From: Massilia sp. 9096
GTDB lineage: Bacteria > Pseudomonadota > Gammaproteobacteria > Burkholderiales > Burkholderiaceae_D
Direction of reading: 5' to 3'
DNA length: 64,000 nt
Assembly: GCF_000745265.1 (NCBI RefSeq)
Contig: NZ_JQNN01000001.1
Span: forward strand, 3,844,001-3,908,000
Shown here: piece by piece, positions 28,320 to 36,882 of the stretch
Layout: each line of letters starts with the position of its first letter
Position numbering within the stretch: the first letter of the stretch is position 1
Made by a program: the position numbers and the translations under genes
Notes under the pieces: model-generated
Databases searched by the model: none
What the model saw: only the letters and a program-made list of their open reading frames with translations
Told to the model about the DNA's origin: nothing

Positions 28320-29324
28320 TCAGTGCATGATCCCGAACAATACGGCCGCCGCCACCGCCAGCGAAATGGTGATCAAGTGGAACATCATCAAGACGATCCA
28401 GCGCAGCCCGGTCAGGATCCGCCCGCCGCCATACACGTGGCGCATTGCGATCGGCGTGTAGATCAGCAGCCAGACTTGCAGCACGAAAGTGAGCAGGCCC
28501 AGGTGCATGCCGTCCGGTATCGACATCGCGAGGGTCATGGCCAGGAACGCGAAGCCATTCGTATGCAGGGCGAACAGGAGGTGCTCGCCGTAACGCTTGC
28601 CGGAACCCAGGTACAGCACTTTCAGGTACAGCGCGAAAAACGGCATCATGAAGAAGATCGCATAAGGCGCGTAGCTGAAGAATGCCGCCTTTCCTGTATC
28701 CCATTTTTCCTGCGACGGCATGTCGAAGAAGGCATCGGCCTTGTGCGCGGCGTGGCTGTTGATGGGGGCAAGTTGTTCGTGCACCCAGGTCTTGACGTCA
28801 TTGGTCTCGCCGGGCTTGTCCTCATGGATCAGCTCGGCGATTTCGCCCCGCCGGTCTTCGTGGACCATGCCCGCGACATCGGCCGATTTCGGCTTTGCGG
28901 CGCCTGGCGCATGCGTTGCCGTTGCCGCCGGCTTCCCGGCAACGCCCGCCTTCGGCAGCTTGGTCTCGTCCAGCTGCACGTTATCGTGCCCGCCGTATTT
29001 CATCACCGCGAAAAAGATCAGGCTGAAGGTCAGGTACAAACGCAAGGGCTGCACGTAACGTACGCGCCGGCCTTTGATGTATTCGAGGGTCAGGCGACCT
29101 GGCCGGAACAAAAGCAGGCCCAGCGACTTCCAAAGCTTGCCTTCGAGTGCAACGTAATGGCCGATGAATTCGTGCATGAACTCGCGCGTGCTGGCGACGT
29201 GCACGACGGTCTCCTGGCCGCATTCATGGCAAAAATGCCCGGACACCGCGGCGCCGCAGTTCAAGCAGTTGGCGGGGGCAACATGGTGATCCAGGGCTTC
29301 AGTGTTCACGACTTGTTCCGGCAA
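28320..29324 (-). CDS. DUF3667 membrane protein with N-terminal zinc ribbon
   Basis: A 334-residue protein with an N-terminal CLNC...CHECG zinc ribbon (about residues 20-36), the conserved block GKLWKSLGLLLFRPGRLTLEYIKGRR, a first membrane segment near 95-110, a His/Lys-rich loop of roughly 100 residues, and four or five C-terminal membrane segments. This layout is DUF3667. The function is unknown; it may be a membrane stress or envelope protein. It is transcribed alone upstream of nadK on the same strand. Confidence 0.85.
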   Translation of the reverse strand: MPEQVVNTEALDHHVAPANCLNCGAAVSGHFCHECGQETVVHVASTREFMHEFIGHYVALEGKLWKSLGLLLFRPGRLTLEYIKGRRVRYVQPLRLYLTFSLIFFAVMKYGGHDNVQLDETKLPKAGVAGKPAATATHAPGAAKPKSADVAGMVHEDRRGEIAELIHEDKPGETNDVKTWVHEQLAPINSHAAHKADAFFDMPSQEKWDTGKAAFFSYAPYAIFFMMPFFALYLKVLYLGSGKRYGEHLLFALHTNGFAFLAMTLAMSIPDGMHLGLLTFVLQVWLLIYTPIAMRHVYGGGRILTGLRWIVLMMFHLITISLAVAAAVLFGIMH

Positions 29325-29439
29325 GCGTCAGCAATACGCACATGCTAACCATTTAATTGCAAAAAATCATCATCCAATTGCGCGACCGCCTTCGAAGCGA
29401 CCGTTTAGGATTCAAGCAATTGCATACAAGGAGGCCGTC

Positions 29440-29757
29440 ATGGATGAGGAAAAAGATCGCGTCGTAAATACCGACCGCAAGATCGAGGAACAAAGCTATA
29501 AACGCGAGCCGCACGAGCGCGACGAGTCGCCCGACGGGCAGAGCATCAAGCCGCGCGGGATCATGGCCCAGGCTGCGGAAGACCTGGAGCAGGGCCTGGT
29601 CGACACCGAAAACTACGAAGGCCGCGGCACCCCCGGCCTGGAGCAGGTGATCACGCCGCGCCCGGATGCCACCGGCCAGGCCAATCCGCAGCCCGGCCGC
29701 AACCGCGACATGCGCGACCACGATTCCGTCAACACCGACACCACCGAAAACCGCTAA
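29440..29757 (+). CDS. Small hydrophilic protein of unknown function
   Basis: A 105-residue, highly charged, probably disordered cytoplasmic protein with no cysteine and no hydrophobic segment (for example RKIEEQSYKREPHERDESP and DHDSVNTDTTENR). A perfect AAGGAGG ribosome site at 29428-29434 fixes the start at 29440. It is 12 bp upstream of the OsmC gene and probably co-transcribed, which hints at a stress-related role. I do not recognise a family. Confidence 0.75.
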   Translation: MDEEKDRVVNTDRKIEEQSYKREPHERDESPDGQSIKPRGIMAQAAEDLEQGLVDTENYEGRGTPGLEQVITPRPDATGQANPQPGRNRDMRDHDSVNTDTTENR

Positions 29758-29769
29758 CAGGAGAATCCG

Positions 29770-30198
29770 ATGATCAAACGTAAGGGCAGCGCCGTCTGGA
29801 GCGGCGGTCTGAAAGATGGCAAAGGTACGGTCTCGACCCAGAGCGGCGTCCTGAACCAGTCGCAATACGGCTTCAACACCCGTTTCGAAGACGGCCCCGG
29901 CACCAACCCCGAGGAATTGCTGGGCGCGGCGCACGCCGGCTGCTTCACGATGGCGCTGTCGGCCCAGCTGGGCGAAGCCGGCATGACCGCCGAAAAGCTC
30001 GAGACCACGGCCACGGTCTCGCTCGACAAGGTCGAGGGCGGCTTCGCCATCAACGCCGTCCACCTGGACCTGGTCGCCACCATCCCGGGCGCCAGCGAAG
30101 AGGCATTCCAGGAAGCGGCGCACAAGGCCAAGGAAGGCTGCCCGGTGTCCAAGCTGTTCAACGCCAACATCACGCTGGACGCGAAACTGCAGGCCTGA
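29770..30198 (+). CDS. osmC: OsmC-family peroxiredoxin
   Basis: A 142-residue OsmC/Ohr-fold thiol peroxidase with the two redox cysteines in AHAGCFTMAL and KEGCPVSKL, and the typical N-terminal KGSAVWSGGLKDGKG. OsmC reduces organic hydroperoxides with lipoylated or other thiol donors and is induced by osmotic stress in enterics. CAGGAG precedes the ATG. The sequence fits OsmC better than Ohr because of the N-terminus and the CPVSK context. Confidence 0.92.
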   Translation: MIKRKGSAVWSGGLKDGKGTVSTQSGVLNQSQYGFNTRFEDGPGTNPEELLGAAHAGCFTMALSAQLGEAGMTAEKLETTATVSLDKVEGGFAINAVHLDLVATIPGASEEAFQEAAHKAKEGCPVSKLFNANITLDAKLQA

Positions 30199-30219
30199 CC
30201 TTGCAAGGTTCTCCTGGCC

Positions 30220-30255
30220 CGCGCGCGCGCGTATGCACACGCGTACGCGCGCGCA
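30220..30255. repeat. Alternating purine-pyrimidine tract with an 11-bp inverted repeat (Z-DNA/cruciform candidate)
   Basis: All 36 bases alternate purine and pyrimidine, mostly CG steps. Within it GCGCGCGCGTA (30223-30233) and TACGCGCGCGC (30244-30254) are a perfect inverted repeat with a 10-nt loop. It lies between osmC and gloA. It lacks a T-run, so it is not a standard terminator. Confidence 0.75.
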
Positions 30256-30333
30256 AAGGCCGGGCACGCGTCAGCAAAGTTCATGGCGAGCGCATACAAT
30301 TCCTGTTTTCCTGCCACTTCTCCAAGGACCACA

Positions 30334-30747
30334 ATGCGCCTCCTGCACACCATGTTACGCGTCGGCGACCTGCAACGCTCCATCGACTTCTACACCAAGG
30401 TGCTTGGCATGAAACTGCTGCGCACCAGCGAAAACCCGGAATACAAGTACACCCTGGCCTTCGTCGGCTACGGCAACAATCCGGATCACGCCGAACTCGA
30501 GCTGACCTACAACTGGGGTACCGACAAGTACGAGATGGGCACCGCCTACGGCCACATCGCGATCTCGGCCGAAGACATCTACAAGACCTGCGAGCAGGTG
30601 CGCGCCGCCGGCGGCAACATCACGCGCGAACCGGGTCCGGTCAAGGGCGGCAGCACCGTGATCGCCTTCATCACCGACCCGGATGGCTACAAGGTCGAGC
30701 TGATCGAGCGCGCCGACAACGAGGGCGGCGGCGGCCTGAGCAACTAA
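30334..30747 (+). CDS. gloA: Lactoylglutathione lyase (glyoxalase I)
   Basis: GloA isomerises the methylglyoxal-glutathione hemithioacetal to lactoylglutathione. The 137-residue protein has the four metal ligands at the same positions as E. coli GloA: His5, Glu56, His74 and Glu122. It starts [16 protein letters not shown] at 30334 with AAGGA upstream; the in-frame start at 30283 gives an unrelated extension. Length fits the short Ni-dependent class. Confidence 0.95.
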   Translation: MRLLHTMLRVGDLQRSIDFYTKVLGMKLLRTSENPEYKYTLAFVGYGNNPDHAELELTYNWGTDKYEMGTAYGHIAISAEDIYKTCEQVRAAGGNITREPGPVKGGSTVIAFITDPDGYKVELIERADNEGGGGLSN

Positions 30748-30859
30748 GCCGGTCAACCTAACGGGCCCAGCGGCAAACCGGCCGGCGCCAGCAGGCTCGG
30801 ACGGACGCTGCTACAATGCCCCGGCCCGCTTGCTGTCCTGCAGCCGGCGGCCAACCAAT

Positions 30860-31009
30860 ACGTCTTCGGGGCGGGGTGCGATTCCCCACCGGCGGTATGG
30901 CCATGCGTGATGCACGGCCGAGCCCGCGAGCGCCTGCGGTCACGATCGCAGGGTCAGCAGACCTGGTGAGATGCCAGGGCCGACGGTATAGTCCGGATGA
31001 AAGAAGATG
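30860..31009 (+). promoter_or_regulatory. FMN riboswitch (RFN element) of ribB
   Basis: The six-stem aptamer core is clear: an ACGTCTTC...GAAGAT closing stem, GGGGTGCGATTCCCCACCGG, CAGCAGACCTGGTGAGATGC and GACGGTATAGTCCGGATGAA. It binds FMN and lowers riboflavin synthesis. It lies 126 bp upstream of the ribB start. Confidence 0.95.
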
Positions 31010-31092
31010 TGCGTTATCACGCGCTGCCGCATGCCGTTTGGCATGGGTGGCGCGGCGTTTCGCTTTGCCCTGATGCGTTTTTCGCTTAACCT

Positions 31093-31128
31093 TGCACGCC
31101 TCGCGTGCATGACACCAACTGCGAGGAG
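31093..31128 (+). promoter_or_regulatory. Likely expression platform of the FMN riboswitch (ribosome-site sequestration)
   Basis: TGCACGC-CTC-GCGTGCA (31093-31109) is a 7-bp hairpin. Its loop and arm bases CCTCGC (31099-31104) can instead pair with GCGAGG (31121-31126), which contains part of the ribB ribosome site GAGGAG. The two pairings exclude each other. No T-run is present, so control is probably at translation. Confidence 0.5.
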
Positions 31129-31135
31129 CGTCTCA

Positions 31136-31792
31136 ATGACCACCCCATCCTTTACCATTCTCAGCGACGACCTGGAAGGCCGCATGGCCGCCGCCATCGA
31201 AGCCACGCGCAACGGTACGCCAGTCATCCTGCTCGACGATTTCGATCGCGAGAACGAAGCCGACCTGATCGTCGCCGCCGAAAAACTCACCGTCGAGAGC
31301 ATGGCCCTGATGATTCGCGAGTGCAGCGGCATCGTCTGCCTGTGCCTGTCCGACGAGAAAGTGCGCGCGCTCGAACTGCCGCCGATGGCGCCGGAGAACG
31401 GCAGCCGCTACGGCACGCCGTTCACCGTCTCGATCGAGGCGCGCGAAGGCGTCACCACCGGCGTCTCGGCCCAGGACCGCGTCACCACCATCCGCACCGC
31501 GATCGCCGCCGACGCCAAGCCGCACGACCTGGTGCGTCCGGGCCACGTGTTCCCGCTGCGCGCCAACCCGGCCGGCGTGCTGGCCAGAGCCGGCCACACC
31601 GAGGGTTCGGTCGATATGGCGATCATGGCCGGGCTGGCGCCGGCAGCCGTGCTGTGCGAACTGATGAACGAAGACGGCACCATGATGCGCGGCGAAGCCA
31701 TCGAAGCCTTCGCGCGCGCGCGCGGGTTCACGATCCTGACCATCGCCGAGATGATCGAGTGGCGCACCCGCCATGAGCAGAAGGCTGCCTGA
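31136..31792 (+). CDS. ribB: 3,4-dihydroxy-2-butanone-4-phosphate synthase
   Basis: RibB converts ribulose 5-phosphate to DHBP, one of the two riboflavin precursors. The 218-residue protein is the single-domain form, with [42 protein letters not shown] and GHTEGSVDM. It has no GTP cyclohydrolase II domain. The ATG at 31136 has GAGGAG upstream; the frame is open further upstream, but that part is riboswitch sequence. Confidence 0.96.
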   Translation: MTTPSFTILSDDLEGRMAAAIEATRNGTPVILLDDFDRENEADLIVAAEKLTVESMALMIRECSGIVCLCLSDEKVRALELPPMAPENGSRYGTPFTVSIEAREGVTTGVSAQDRVTTIRTAIAADAKPHDLVRPGHVFPLRANPAGVLARAGHTEGSVDMAIMAGLAPAAVLCELMNEDGTMMRGEAIEAFARARGFTILTIAEMIEWRTRHEQKAA

Positions 31793-31826
31793 GCCTCGGC
31801 TCAGTGGCGTAGCTCAGTGACGTAAC

Positions 31827-33036
31827 TCAGTGACGTAACTTCAGCAGCGCCAGTCCATGGTTGGTGCGGACGGCGATGTTGCCGTCGTCCGCCACCGCCA
31901 GTGCCTGCACCACCACCAGGTCGGCCGGCGCGTCGTGCAGGCGCGTGTTCAGGTCGACGATGCCCTCCTTCGCGGTCCACGAAATCGCGTGCTCGCTGCC
32001 CGCGCCAATCGACGAGCCGACCACCAGGCCGCTCGCGTTGATCGCCACCGCATCCGAAAAATTGCTGCCGGCCAGGGCGCCGATGCTGGTCATCGTCTTG
32101 CCGTCGTAGACGAAGCCGCGCTGGCTGCCGTCCGCCACGTTCGAATGGCCGATCGCGATGCCGGCCGCGTTGAGCGCGACCGCCTCGGCCGAATCGCCGC
32201 CCAGCGTGCCGATGATGCGCAGCACCCCCTTCTCGTAATAAAAAGCACTCAGCGGGCCGTCGCCGGTCCGGGTGTTAGCCGACGACCTGGCCGGCGTCGT
32301 TGACGTCTTGCGCCAGCGAATTGGCGCTGCGTGAGCCCAGGTCCTGCAGCGGACCGCCAGTGCCGCTGTCGTAGACGAAGGCGTGATACCAGCCGTTGGC
32401 CGGGCCATAGGAATACCCCACCACCAGCCCGGCCGTGTTGCTGTCCAGCGCGAAGGAATCGCCGCCGAAGCTGCCGAGGTCGCGCATCGTCTTGCCGTCG
32501 TAATAGAAGGCGTGCGTCTGGCCGGCCGGGGTCGTGGCCCAGCCGGCGATCTTGCCGCAGGAATTGATCGCGTTGCCGAAGGAATAGCCTCCGCCCAGCG
32601 TCCCCAGGTCATGCATGGCGCCATCGTAGAAAAAAGCATGCGCCGTGCCGTCCGCCCTGCCCGACCAGCCGGTGACGTGGCCGCAGTAGTTGACCGCCAG
32701 GGCGCGCGCGTATGCGCCTCCGAGCGTGCCCAGGTCGACCGAAGTGCTGCCGTTGTACAGGAAGGCGCGTGGGTTGCCGTCGGCGCCGCCAAACGAGGTG
32801 CCGGCGACGATGCCGCCATTGGCGATGCCCTTGCGCGTGATGTCGCCGTAGACGTCGGGGATCCCGAGCGGGATGACGTCATAGGTCGGGCCGCGGTAGC
32901 CATCCGATACCGGCAAGGCAGGCGTTGGATGGGCGTCGTCCCCACCGCCGCCACCACAGGCGGCCAGCAGGACGGTCAGGGTCAGCGCAGCGATGCGCGG
33001 CGCGGCAACAGTGGATTGCGTGTAAGACGTGAACAT
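31827..33036 (-). pseudogene. HAF-repeat lipoprotein gene with a frameshift
   Basis: The minus-strand gene starts at 33036 with a lipoprotein signal (ending LTVLLAAC, then a poly-Gly stretch) and encodes repeats of about 40 residues of the type LGTLGG-AYA-AVN--G-VVGWS (HAF repeats, beta-propeller-like exported proteins). The frame stops at 32275 (DVNDAGQVVG-stop), but the same kind of repeat continues at once in another frame (NTRTGDGPLSAFYYEKG...) down to 31827. The total of 1210 bp is not a multiple of three. A 2-nt deletion in GGC TAC AAC would explain the TAA. It is a recent frameshift or a sequence error; the function of the family is unknown. Confidence 0.8.
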
Positions 33037-33180
33037 GGCGACCTCGCTTTAAAAACAAAGGGTTCACGCCTGAGTGTAGGAGCGTAGTCGCAGCCGGTTC
33101 GCATAAAGTAGAGTTTGCTTGGCACTGCTCAAGCTGCTATCTACGGAGCAATGTAGAGCGGAAATTTTTAGCTGCAGACG

Positions 33181-33188
33181 AAAAAAAA
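33181..33188. repeat. 8-bp target-site duplication, left copy
   Basis: Eight A residues directly abut the left end of the insertion sequence; the same eight A residues abut the right end at 34265-34272. Eight base pairs is the usual duplication length of IS1595-family elements. Confidence 0.85.
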
Positions 33189-33204
33189 GGCTGTGTTCGC
33201 GTTA
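33189..33204 (+). repeat. Left terminal inverted repeat of the IS
   Basis: GGCTGTGTTCGCGTTA, identical to the right end read on the other strand. Beyond base 16 the ends diverge. Confidence 0.9.
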
Positions 33205-33270
33205 GTTAAGTGAACCAAACGGCGTTGCCGAAGTCTTACGCATTGTCGAGTTAGCCCATCGGGAGTGACG

Positions 33271-34251
33271 ATGCAACGGCCCACCTTCAGCGAATTTTTC
33301 ACCCTGCTTTCTGGCGCAACATTGTCCAGCAGCGAGCTGGCGCAATTGCGCGCCTGGATTGCCGGCATCCGCGACCCGTCCGAGTGCCTGGCACTGGTCG
33401 AAGCGGCCGCGGCAGGCCGGCCCTGTCCGCATTGCAGCGGTGTGCGGCTGCACCGCTGCGGCCGCGCCAGCGGCTTGCAACGGTTTCGCTGCCTCGGCTG
33501 TGACCGCTCTTTCAATGCCCTGACCGGCACGCCGCTGGCGCGGCTGCGCAAGCGCGAACGCTGGCTGCCTTATCTTCAGTGCATGCTCGAGTCGCGTACC
33601 GTACGCCAGGCCGCGCGCGACACCGGCGTGCACCGAACCACGAGTTTTCGCTGGCGCCACCGGTTCGGACCGGGGGCCGCGCACCATCGGCCGTCGACGT
33701 TGTCGGCGATCGTCGAAGCCGACGAGACCTATCGCCTCGAATCGCAAAAGGGCGCGCGCCAGTTGACGCGTCCGCCCAGGCGACGCGGCGGCCTGGCCAG
33801 CCGGCGCGGCATCAACCGCGAGCACGACTGCCTGCTGGTGGTGCGCGATCGCAACGGCCTGACGCTGGATTTTCATACCGGCCGCGGTCCCGTGACGGCA
33901 GCACAATTGCGCTCGCGCCTGACACCCGTGCTTTCTCCCGACGTGCTCTTGATCAGCGACAGCGCAGCGGCGTATGCCTGCTTCGCCGCCGAGACCGGGA
34001 TCACGCACGCGCCCGTCAACCTGCGTGCGGGCCGGCGTGCACGCGGCGCGATCCATCTCCAGAACGTCAATGGCTGGCACAGCCGTTTCAAAAGCTGGCT
34101 AATGCGCTTCAAGGGTGTCGCCAGTCGCTACCTGGCGAACTATTCCGGCTGGCAGCGGTTACTCGATGCACATGAGTTGAAGACACCTGCGCAATGGCTG
34201 TGTGCTGCGGTACGTCAAGCTCAGTCGAGGCAGGTGCAAACGTCGACTTAA
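33271..34251 (+). CDS. IS1595-family transposase
   Basis: A 326-residue transposase. It has an N-terminal zinc ribbon (Cys52, Cys55, Cys74, Cys77), a helix-turn-helix region (TVRQAARDTGVHRTTSFRW) and a catalytic domain with Asp151 in IVEADETY, Asp230 in LLISDSAAAY and the Asn/Lys segment NVNGWHSRFKSW (about 265-276). That agrees with the DDNK type of ISXO2-like transposases. The ATG at 33271 follows GGGAG; a GTG at 33265 is an alternative. The stop codon lies inside the right inverted repeat. Confidence 0.93.
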   Translation: MQRPTFSEFFTLLSGATLSSSELAQLRAWIAGIRDPSECLALVEAAAAGRPCPHCSGVRLHRCGRASGLQRFRCLGCDRSFNALTGTPLARLRKRERWLPYLQCMLESRTVRQAARDTGVHRTTSFRWRHRFGPGAAHHRPSTLSAIVEADETYRLESQKGARQLTRPPRRRGGLASRRGINREHDCLLVVRDRNGLTLDFHTGRGPVTAAQLRSRLTPVLSPDVLLISDSAAAYACFAAETGITHAPVNLRAGRRARGAIHLQNVNGWHSRFKSWLMRFKGVASRYLANYSGWQRLLDAHELKTPAQWLCAAVRQAQSRQVQTST

Positions 34252-34264
34252 CGCGAACACAGCC
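34249..34264 (-). repeat. Right terminal inverted repeat of the IS
   Basis: Reads GGCTGTGTTCGCGTTA on the minus strand, a perfect match to the left end. It includes the transposase stop codon. Confidence 0.9.
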
Positions 34265-34289
34265 AAAAAAAACGGCGCCGCAGCGCCGT
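34265..34289 (-). terminator. tolC terminator whose T-tract is the IS target site
   Basis: On the minus strand ACGGCGC-TGCG-GCGCCGT (34289-34272) is a 7-bp stem followed by eight T residues (34272-34265), 20 bp after the tolC stop codon. The eight T residues are the right copy of the IS target duplication, so the terminator was kept intact by the insertion. Confidence 0.8.
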
Positions 34290-34309
34290 CGTTTGCAAGC
34301 CCGGATGAC

Positions 34310-35665
34310 TTACCGCTGCTGCAGCAACGCATTGATCGGCTGCAGGTCTTCTTCGCGCAGCGAACCCGCCGCGGCCTTCAGCTTGAGGCCAGCCAGGATC
34401 GTGTTGTAGCGCGCCCTGGCCAGGTCGGTGCGCGTTTGATACAGCTGGCGCTGGGCATTGAGCACGTCGATGTTGATGCGCACGCCGACTTGGTAGCCCA
34501 GCCTGTTCGATTGCAGCGCCGAATTGCTCGACACCTCGGCCGCTTCCAGCGCCTTGACCTGGGCCAGGCCCGAATTCACGCCGAGGAAGGACTGGCGCGC
34601 GTTCAGGGCGGCGTTGCGGCGGTTGGCTTCGAGGTCGTTGCGCGCCTTGTCTTCCAGCGCGATCGACTGGCGCACGCGGCTGGTCACGGCAAAGCCGCTG
34701 AAGATCGGGATGCTGGCCTGGATGCCGATGCCCTTGTTCGAGCTGGCCCCCGAGACATAGGTCTGGCCGTCGGTGCGGCTGTGCGTCGAGGACGCGACCA
34801 GGTCCAGGGTCGGATAGTGGCCGGCGCGGTTCTTCGAGATGTCGCGCTTGGCCGATTCCAGGCTCAGCTCGGCCACGCTCACGGCGTAATTCTGGTTCTC
34901 GGCGGCCGATACCCACTGGTCGACGTTGCCCGGCTGCGGCGCGGCCAGCGTCACGCCCTGGCGCAGCGTGGCGAGGGCCGCCGGCGGCGCGCCGATGATC
35001 GCTTGCAGCGCCGTCTTCTTGTTTTCCAGGTCGTTGACGGCGGCAATTTCCTGCGACACCACCAGGTCATAGGCGGCCTGAGCTTCATGGGTGTCGGTGA
35101 TGGTCTGGGTGCCGACCTCGAAGTTGCGCTTGGCCGAGGCCAGCTGCTCGGTCGTCGCTTCCTTCTGGGCGCGGGTCGAGTCCAGCGTGTCCTGGGCGGC
35201 CAGCACGTCGAAATAGGCCTGGGCCACGCGCGTGATCAGGTCTTGCTGCGCCTGGGCGAACTGGGCTTCGGCGATCGATTGCTGCAGCTTGCTCTGCTGG
35301 TAGGTTTCCCAGCGGTCCCAGCGGAACAGCGGCTGCTGCAGCGAGACCGTGTATTGGTGGCTGTTGGCGGTACCGCCGTAGCTCGGAATGGTCTGGGACG
35401 GATTGTTCGGATCGATGATCGAACCGGAATTCCAGGATGCCTGCGAGCTGTTGCTGCGCTGGTAGGCCCCGGTGACACCGATGGTCGGCAGCAGCCCCGC
35501 CCGGCCCTGGGCGATACTTTCCTGGCCCGCCGTCAAGGACGCGCGCGCGCTGGCGTAGGTGGCGTCGTTCGCCAATGCCTGCTGGTACACCTGGATCAGA
35601 TCGGCCGCATGGGCCTGCAGCGAAAAGGTGCTGGCCAACAGTACGGCGATGAGGGGCTTCTGCAT
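34310..35665 (-). CDS. tolC: TolC-family outer membrane efflux protein
   Basis: A 451-residue outer-membrane channel of type I secretion and efflux pumps. It has a signal peptide (MQKPLIAVLLASTFSLQAHA), then the duplicated beta-barrel/helical-barrel OEP repeats: ADLIQVYQQALANDATY, QQPLFRWDRWETY, QAYFDVLAAQDTL and, in the second half, IPIFSGFAVTSRVRQS and RYNTILAGLKLKAAAG. The ATG at 35665 has GGAGAG upstream, and an ATG four codons earlier is possible. It follows the rhodanese and methyltransferase genes on the same strand, a conserved order in Burkholderiales. Confidence 0.93.
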   Translation of the reverse strand: MQKPLIAVLLASTFSLQAHAADLIQVYQQALANDATYASARASLTAGQESIAQGRAGLLPTIGVTGAYQRSNSSQASWNSGSIIDPNNPSQTIPSYGGTANSHQYTVSLQQPLFRWDRWETYQQSKLQQSIAEAQFAQAQQDLITRVAQAYFDVLAAQDTLDSTRAQKEATTEQLASAKRNFEVGTQTITDTHEAQAAYDLVVSQEIAAVNDLENKKTALQAIIGAPPAALATLRQGVTLAAPQPGNVDQWVSAAENQNYAVSVAELSLESAKRDISKNRAGHYPTLDLVASSTHSRTDGQTYVSGASSNKGIGIQASIPIFSGFAVTSRVRQSIALEDKARNDLEANRRNAALNARQSFLGVNSGLAQVKALEAAEVSSNSALQSNRLGYQVGVRINIDVLNAQRQLYQTRTDLARARYNTILAGLKLKAAAGSLREEDLQPINALLQQR

Positions 35666-35721
35666 TACTCTCTCCATCGGAGTGTTCTTCTAGTTAAGGA
35701 CGCAGGCGCGAGGCTTCGGGC

Positions 35722-36045
35722 TCAGTACTTCGGCATCGAAGGATCGACCTGCACGGCCCAGGCGTGTATTCCGCCCGTTAAATTGGTGATGTTGGAAAAT
35801 CCGTTACGCTCCAGGAAGGCGGCGACTTGCATGCTGCGCGCACCGTGATGGCAGACGCAGACGATTTCCCGATCGTCGTCGATTTCAGTGACGCGGATCG
35901 GGATCAGGTTCATGGGAATCTGGGTCGAGCCTGCGATATGGCAGGTCTCGTATTCCCAGTTTTCGCGCACGTCCAGTAACAGCGGCTGTTCGCGCGACTC
36001 GTCGGCCAGGCGGGCAGCCAGTTCAGGGGCGGTGATGTGCTGCAT
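35722..36045 (-). CDS. Single-domain rhodanese-like protein
   Basis: A 107-residue cytoplasmic rhodanese domain with the catalytic Cys65 in the loop CVCHHGARS, and the DVRENWEYETCHI and GGIHAWAVQVD segments. It can carry a persulfide sulfur; the acceptor is not known. It is 12 bp downstream of the methyltransferase gene and 56 bp upstream of tolC. Confidence 0.92.
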   Translation of the reverse strand: MQHITAPELAARLADESREQPLLLDVRENWEYETCHIAGSTQIPMNLIPIRVTEIDDDREIVCVCHHGARSMQVAAFLERNGFSNITNLTGGIHAWAVQVDPSMPKY

Positions 36046-36057
36046 GGTGGCTGCGCC

Positions 36058-36711
36058 TCAGAACGTGAAGTGCGACGGCACCGGGGCGCCGACCAGGTAC
36101 TGCATGTTGGTCTCGAACACCTTGACCGTGTTGTAGCTGTTCTCGCCGGTGCGGGTGATGATGCAGGCTTCCATCACCGGCGGCTGGCCGACGATGGCGG
36201 CGATGCGGCCGCGGACCTTGACCTGCTTGAGGATTTCGTCCGGCAGCACTTCCAGCGCGCCCGAGATCACGATTACGTCGAACGGCGCGCCCTTGGCCCA
36301 GCCTTCGGCGCCGTTGCCCAGCTCAACCGTGACGTTGCCGATGCCGGCGCGGGTCAGGTTCTTCTGCGCGAAGGTCTTGTTCTCTTCGTTGATTTCCACG
36401 CTCGTCACCTTGGCGCCGCGGTGCGCCAGCAGGGCGGCCATGTAGCCCGAACCGGTGCCGATTTCCAGCACGGTCTCATGTTTCTTCAGGCCCAGTTCCT
36501 GCAGGATGCGCGCTTCGAACTTCGGCGCGAACATGGCCTGGCCGCCTGGCAGCGGGATTTCGATGTCGGCGAACGCCAGGTTCTGGTAGGCGGCCGGCAC
36601 GAACTGTTCGCGCTTGACCACGAACAGCAGGTCGAGGATATCCTGGTCGAGCACATTCCATGGGCGAATCTGCTGTTCGATCATGTTGAAGCGGGCTTGT
36701 TCGATATTCAT
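36058..36711 (-). CDS. Protein-L-isoaspartate O-methyltransferase family protein
   Basis: A 217-residue class I SAM methyltransferase of the PCMT family: MIEQQIRPWNVLD near the N-terminus, the SAM-binding LEIGTGSGYMAALLA, VTSVEIN, and DVIVISGALEVLPDEIL. In related genomes a second PCMT usually lies near surE, and this tolC-linked copy is a paralogue whose activity on isoaspartate is unproven, so I give no symbol. The ATG at 36711 starts MNIEQARFNM; the longer frame upstream is AT-rich promoter sequence. Confidence 0.85.
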   Translation of the reverse strand: MNIEQARFNMIEQQIRPWNVLDQDILDLLFVVKREQFVPAAYQNLAFADIEIPLPGGQAMFAPKFEARILQELGLKKHETVLEIGTGSGYMAALLAHRGAKVTSVEINEENKTFAQKNLTRAGIGNVTVELGNGAEGWAKGAPFDVIVISGALEVLPDEILKQVKVRGRIAAIVGQPPVMEACIITRTGENSYNTVKVFETNMQYLVGAPVPSHFTF

Positions 36712-36882
36712 GTTAATACTCGGTGGAAAATAAATAATCCGATATTTTATCGTTGAACGGCCTCGGGAACACATCTTAACGAGACGTGACGTGAGACCAC
36801 GGGAAATTGCGACAGTCTGCAGTTTAAAGGGGATGAACCCCCGAAAATGACGTGTTGACGTGGAGAAAGGATCACGCGCGTG

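Larger units (their letters stand above)
33189..34264 (+). mobile_element. Complete IS1595-family insertion sequence, 1076 bp
   Basis: The element has perfect 16-bp terminal inverted repeats, one transposase gene and an 8-bp target duplication of A8. It is inserted between the broken HAF-repeat gene and the stem of the tolC terminator. All parts look intact, so it may still be able to move. Confidence 0.93.
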
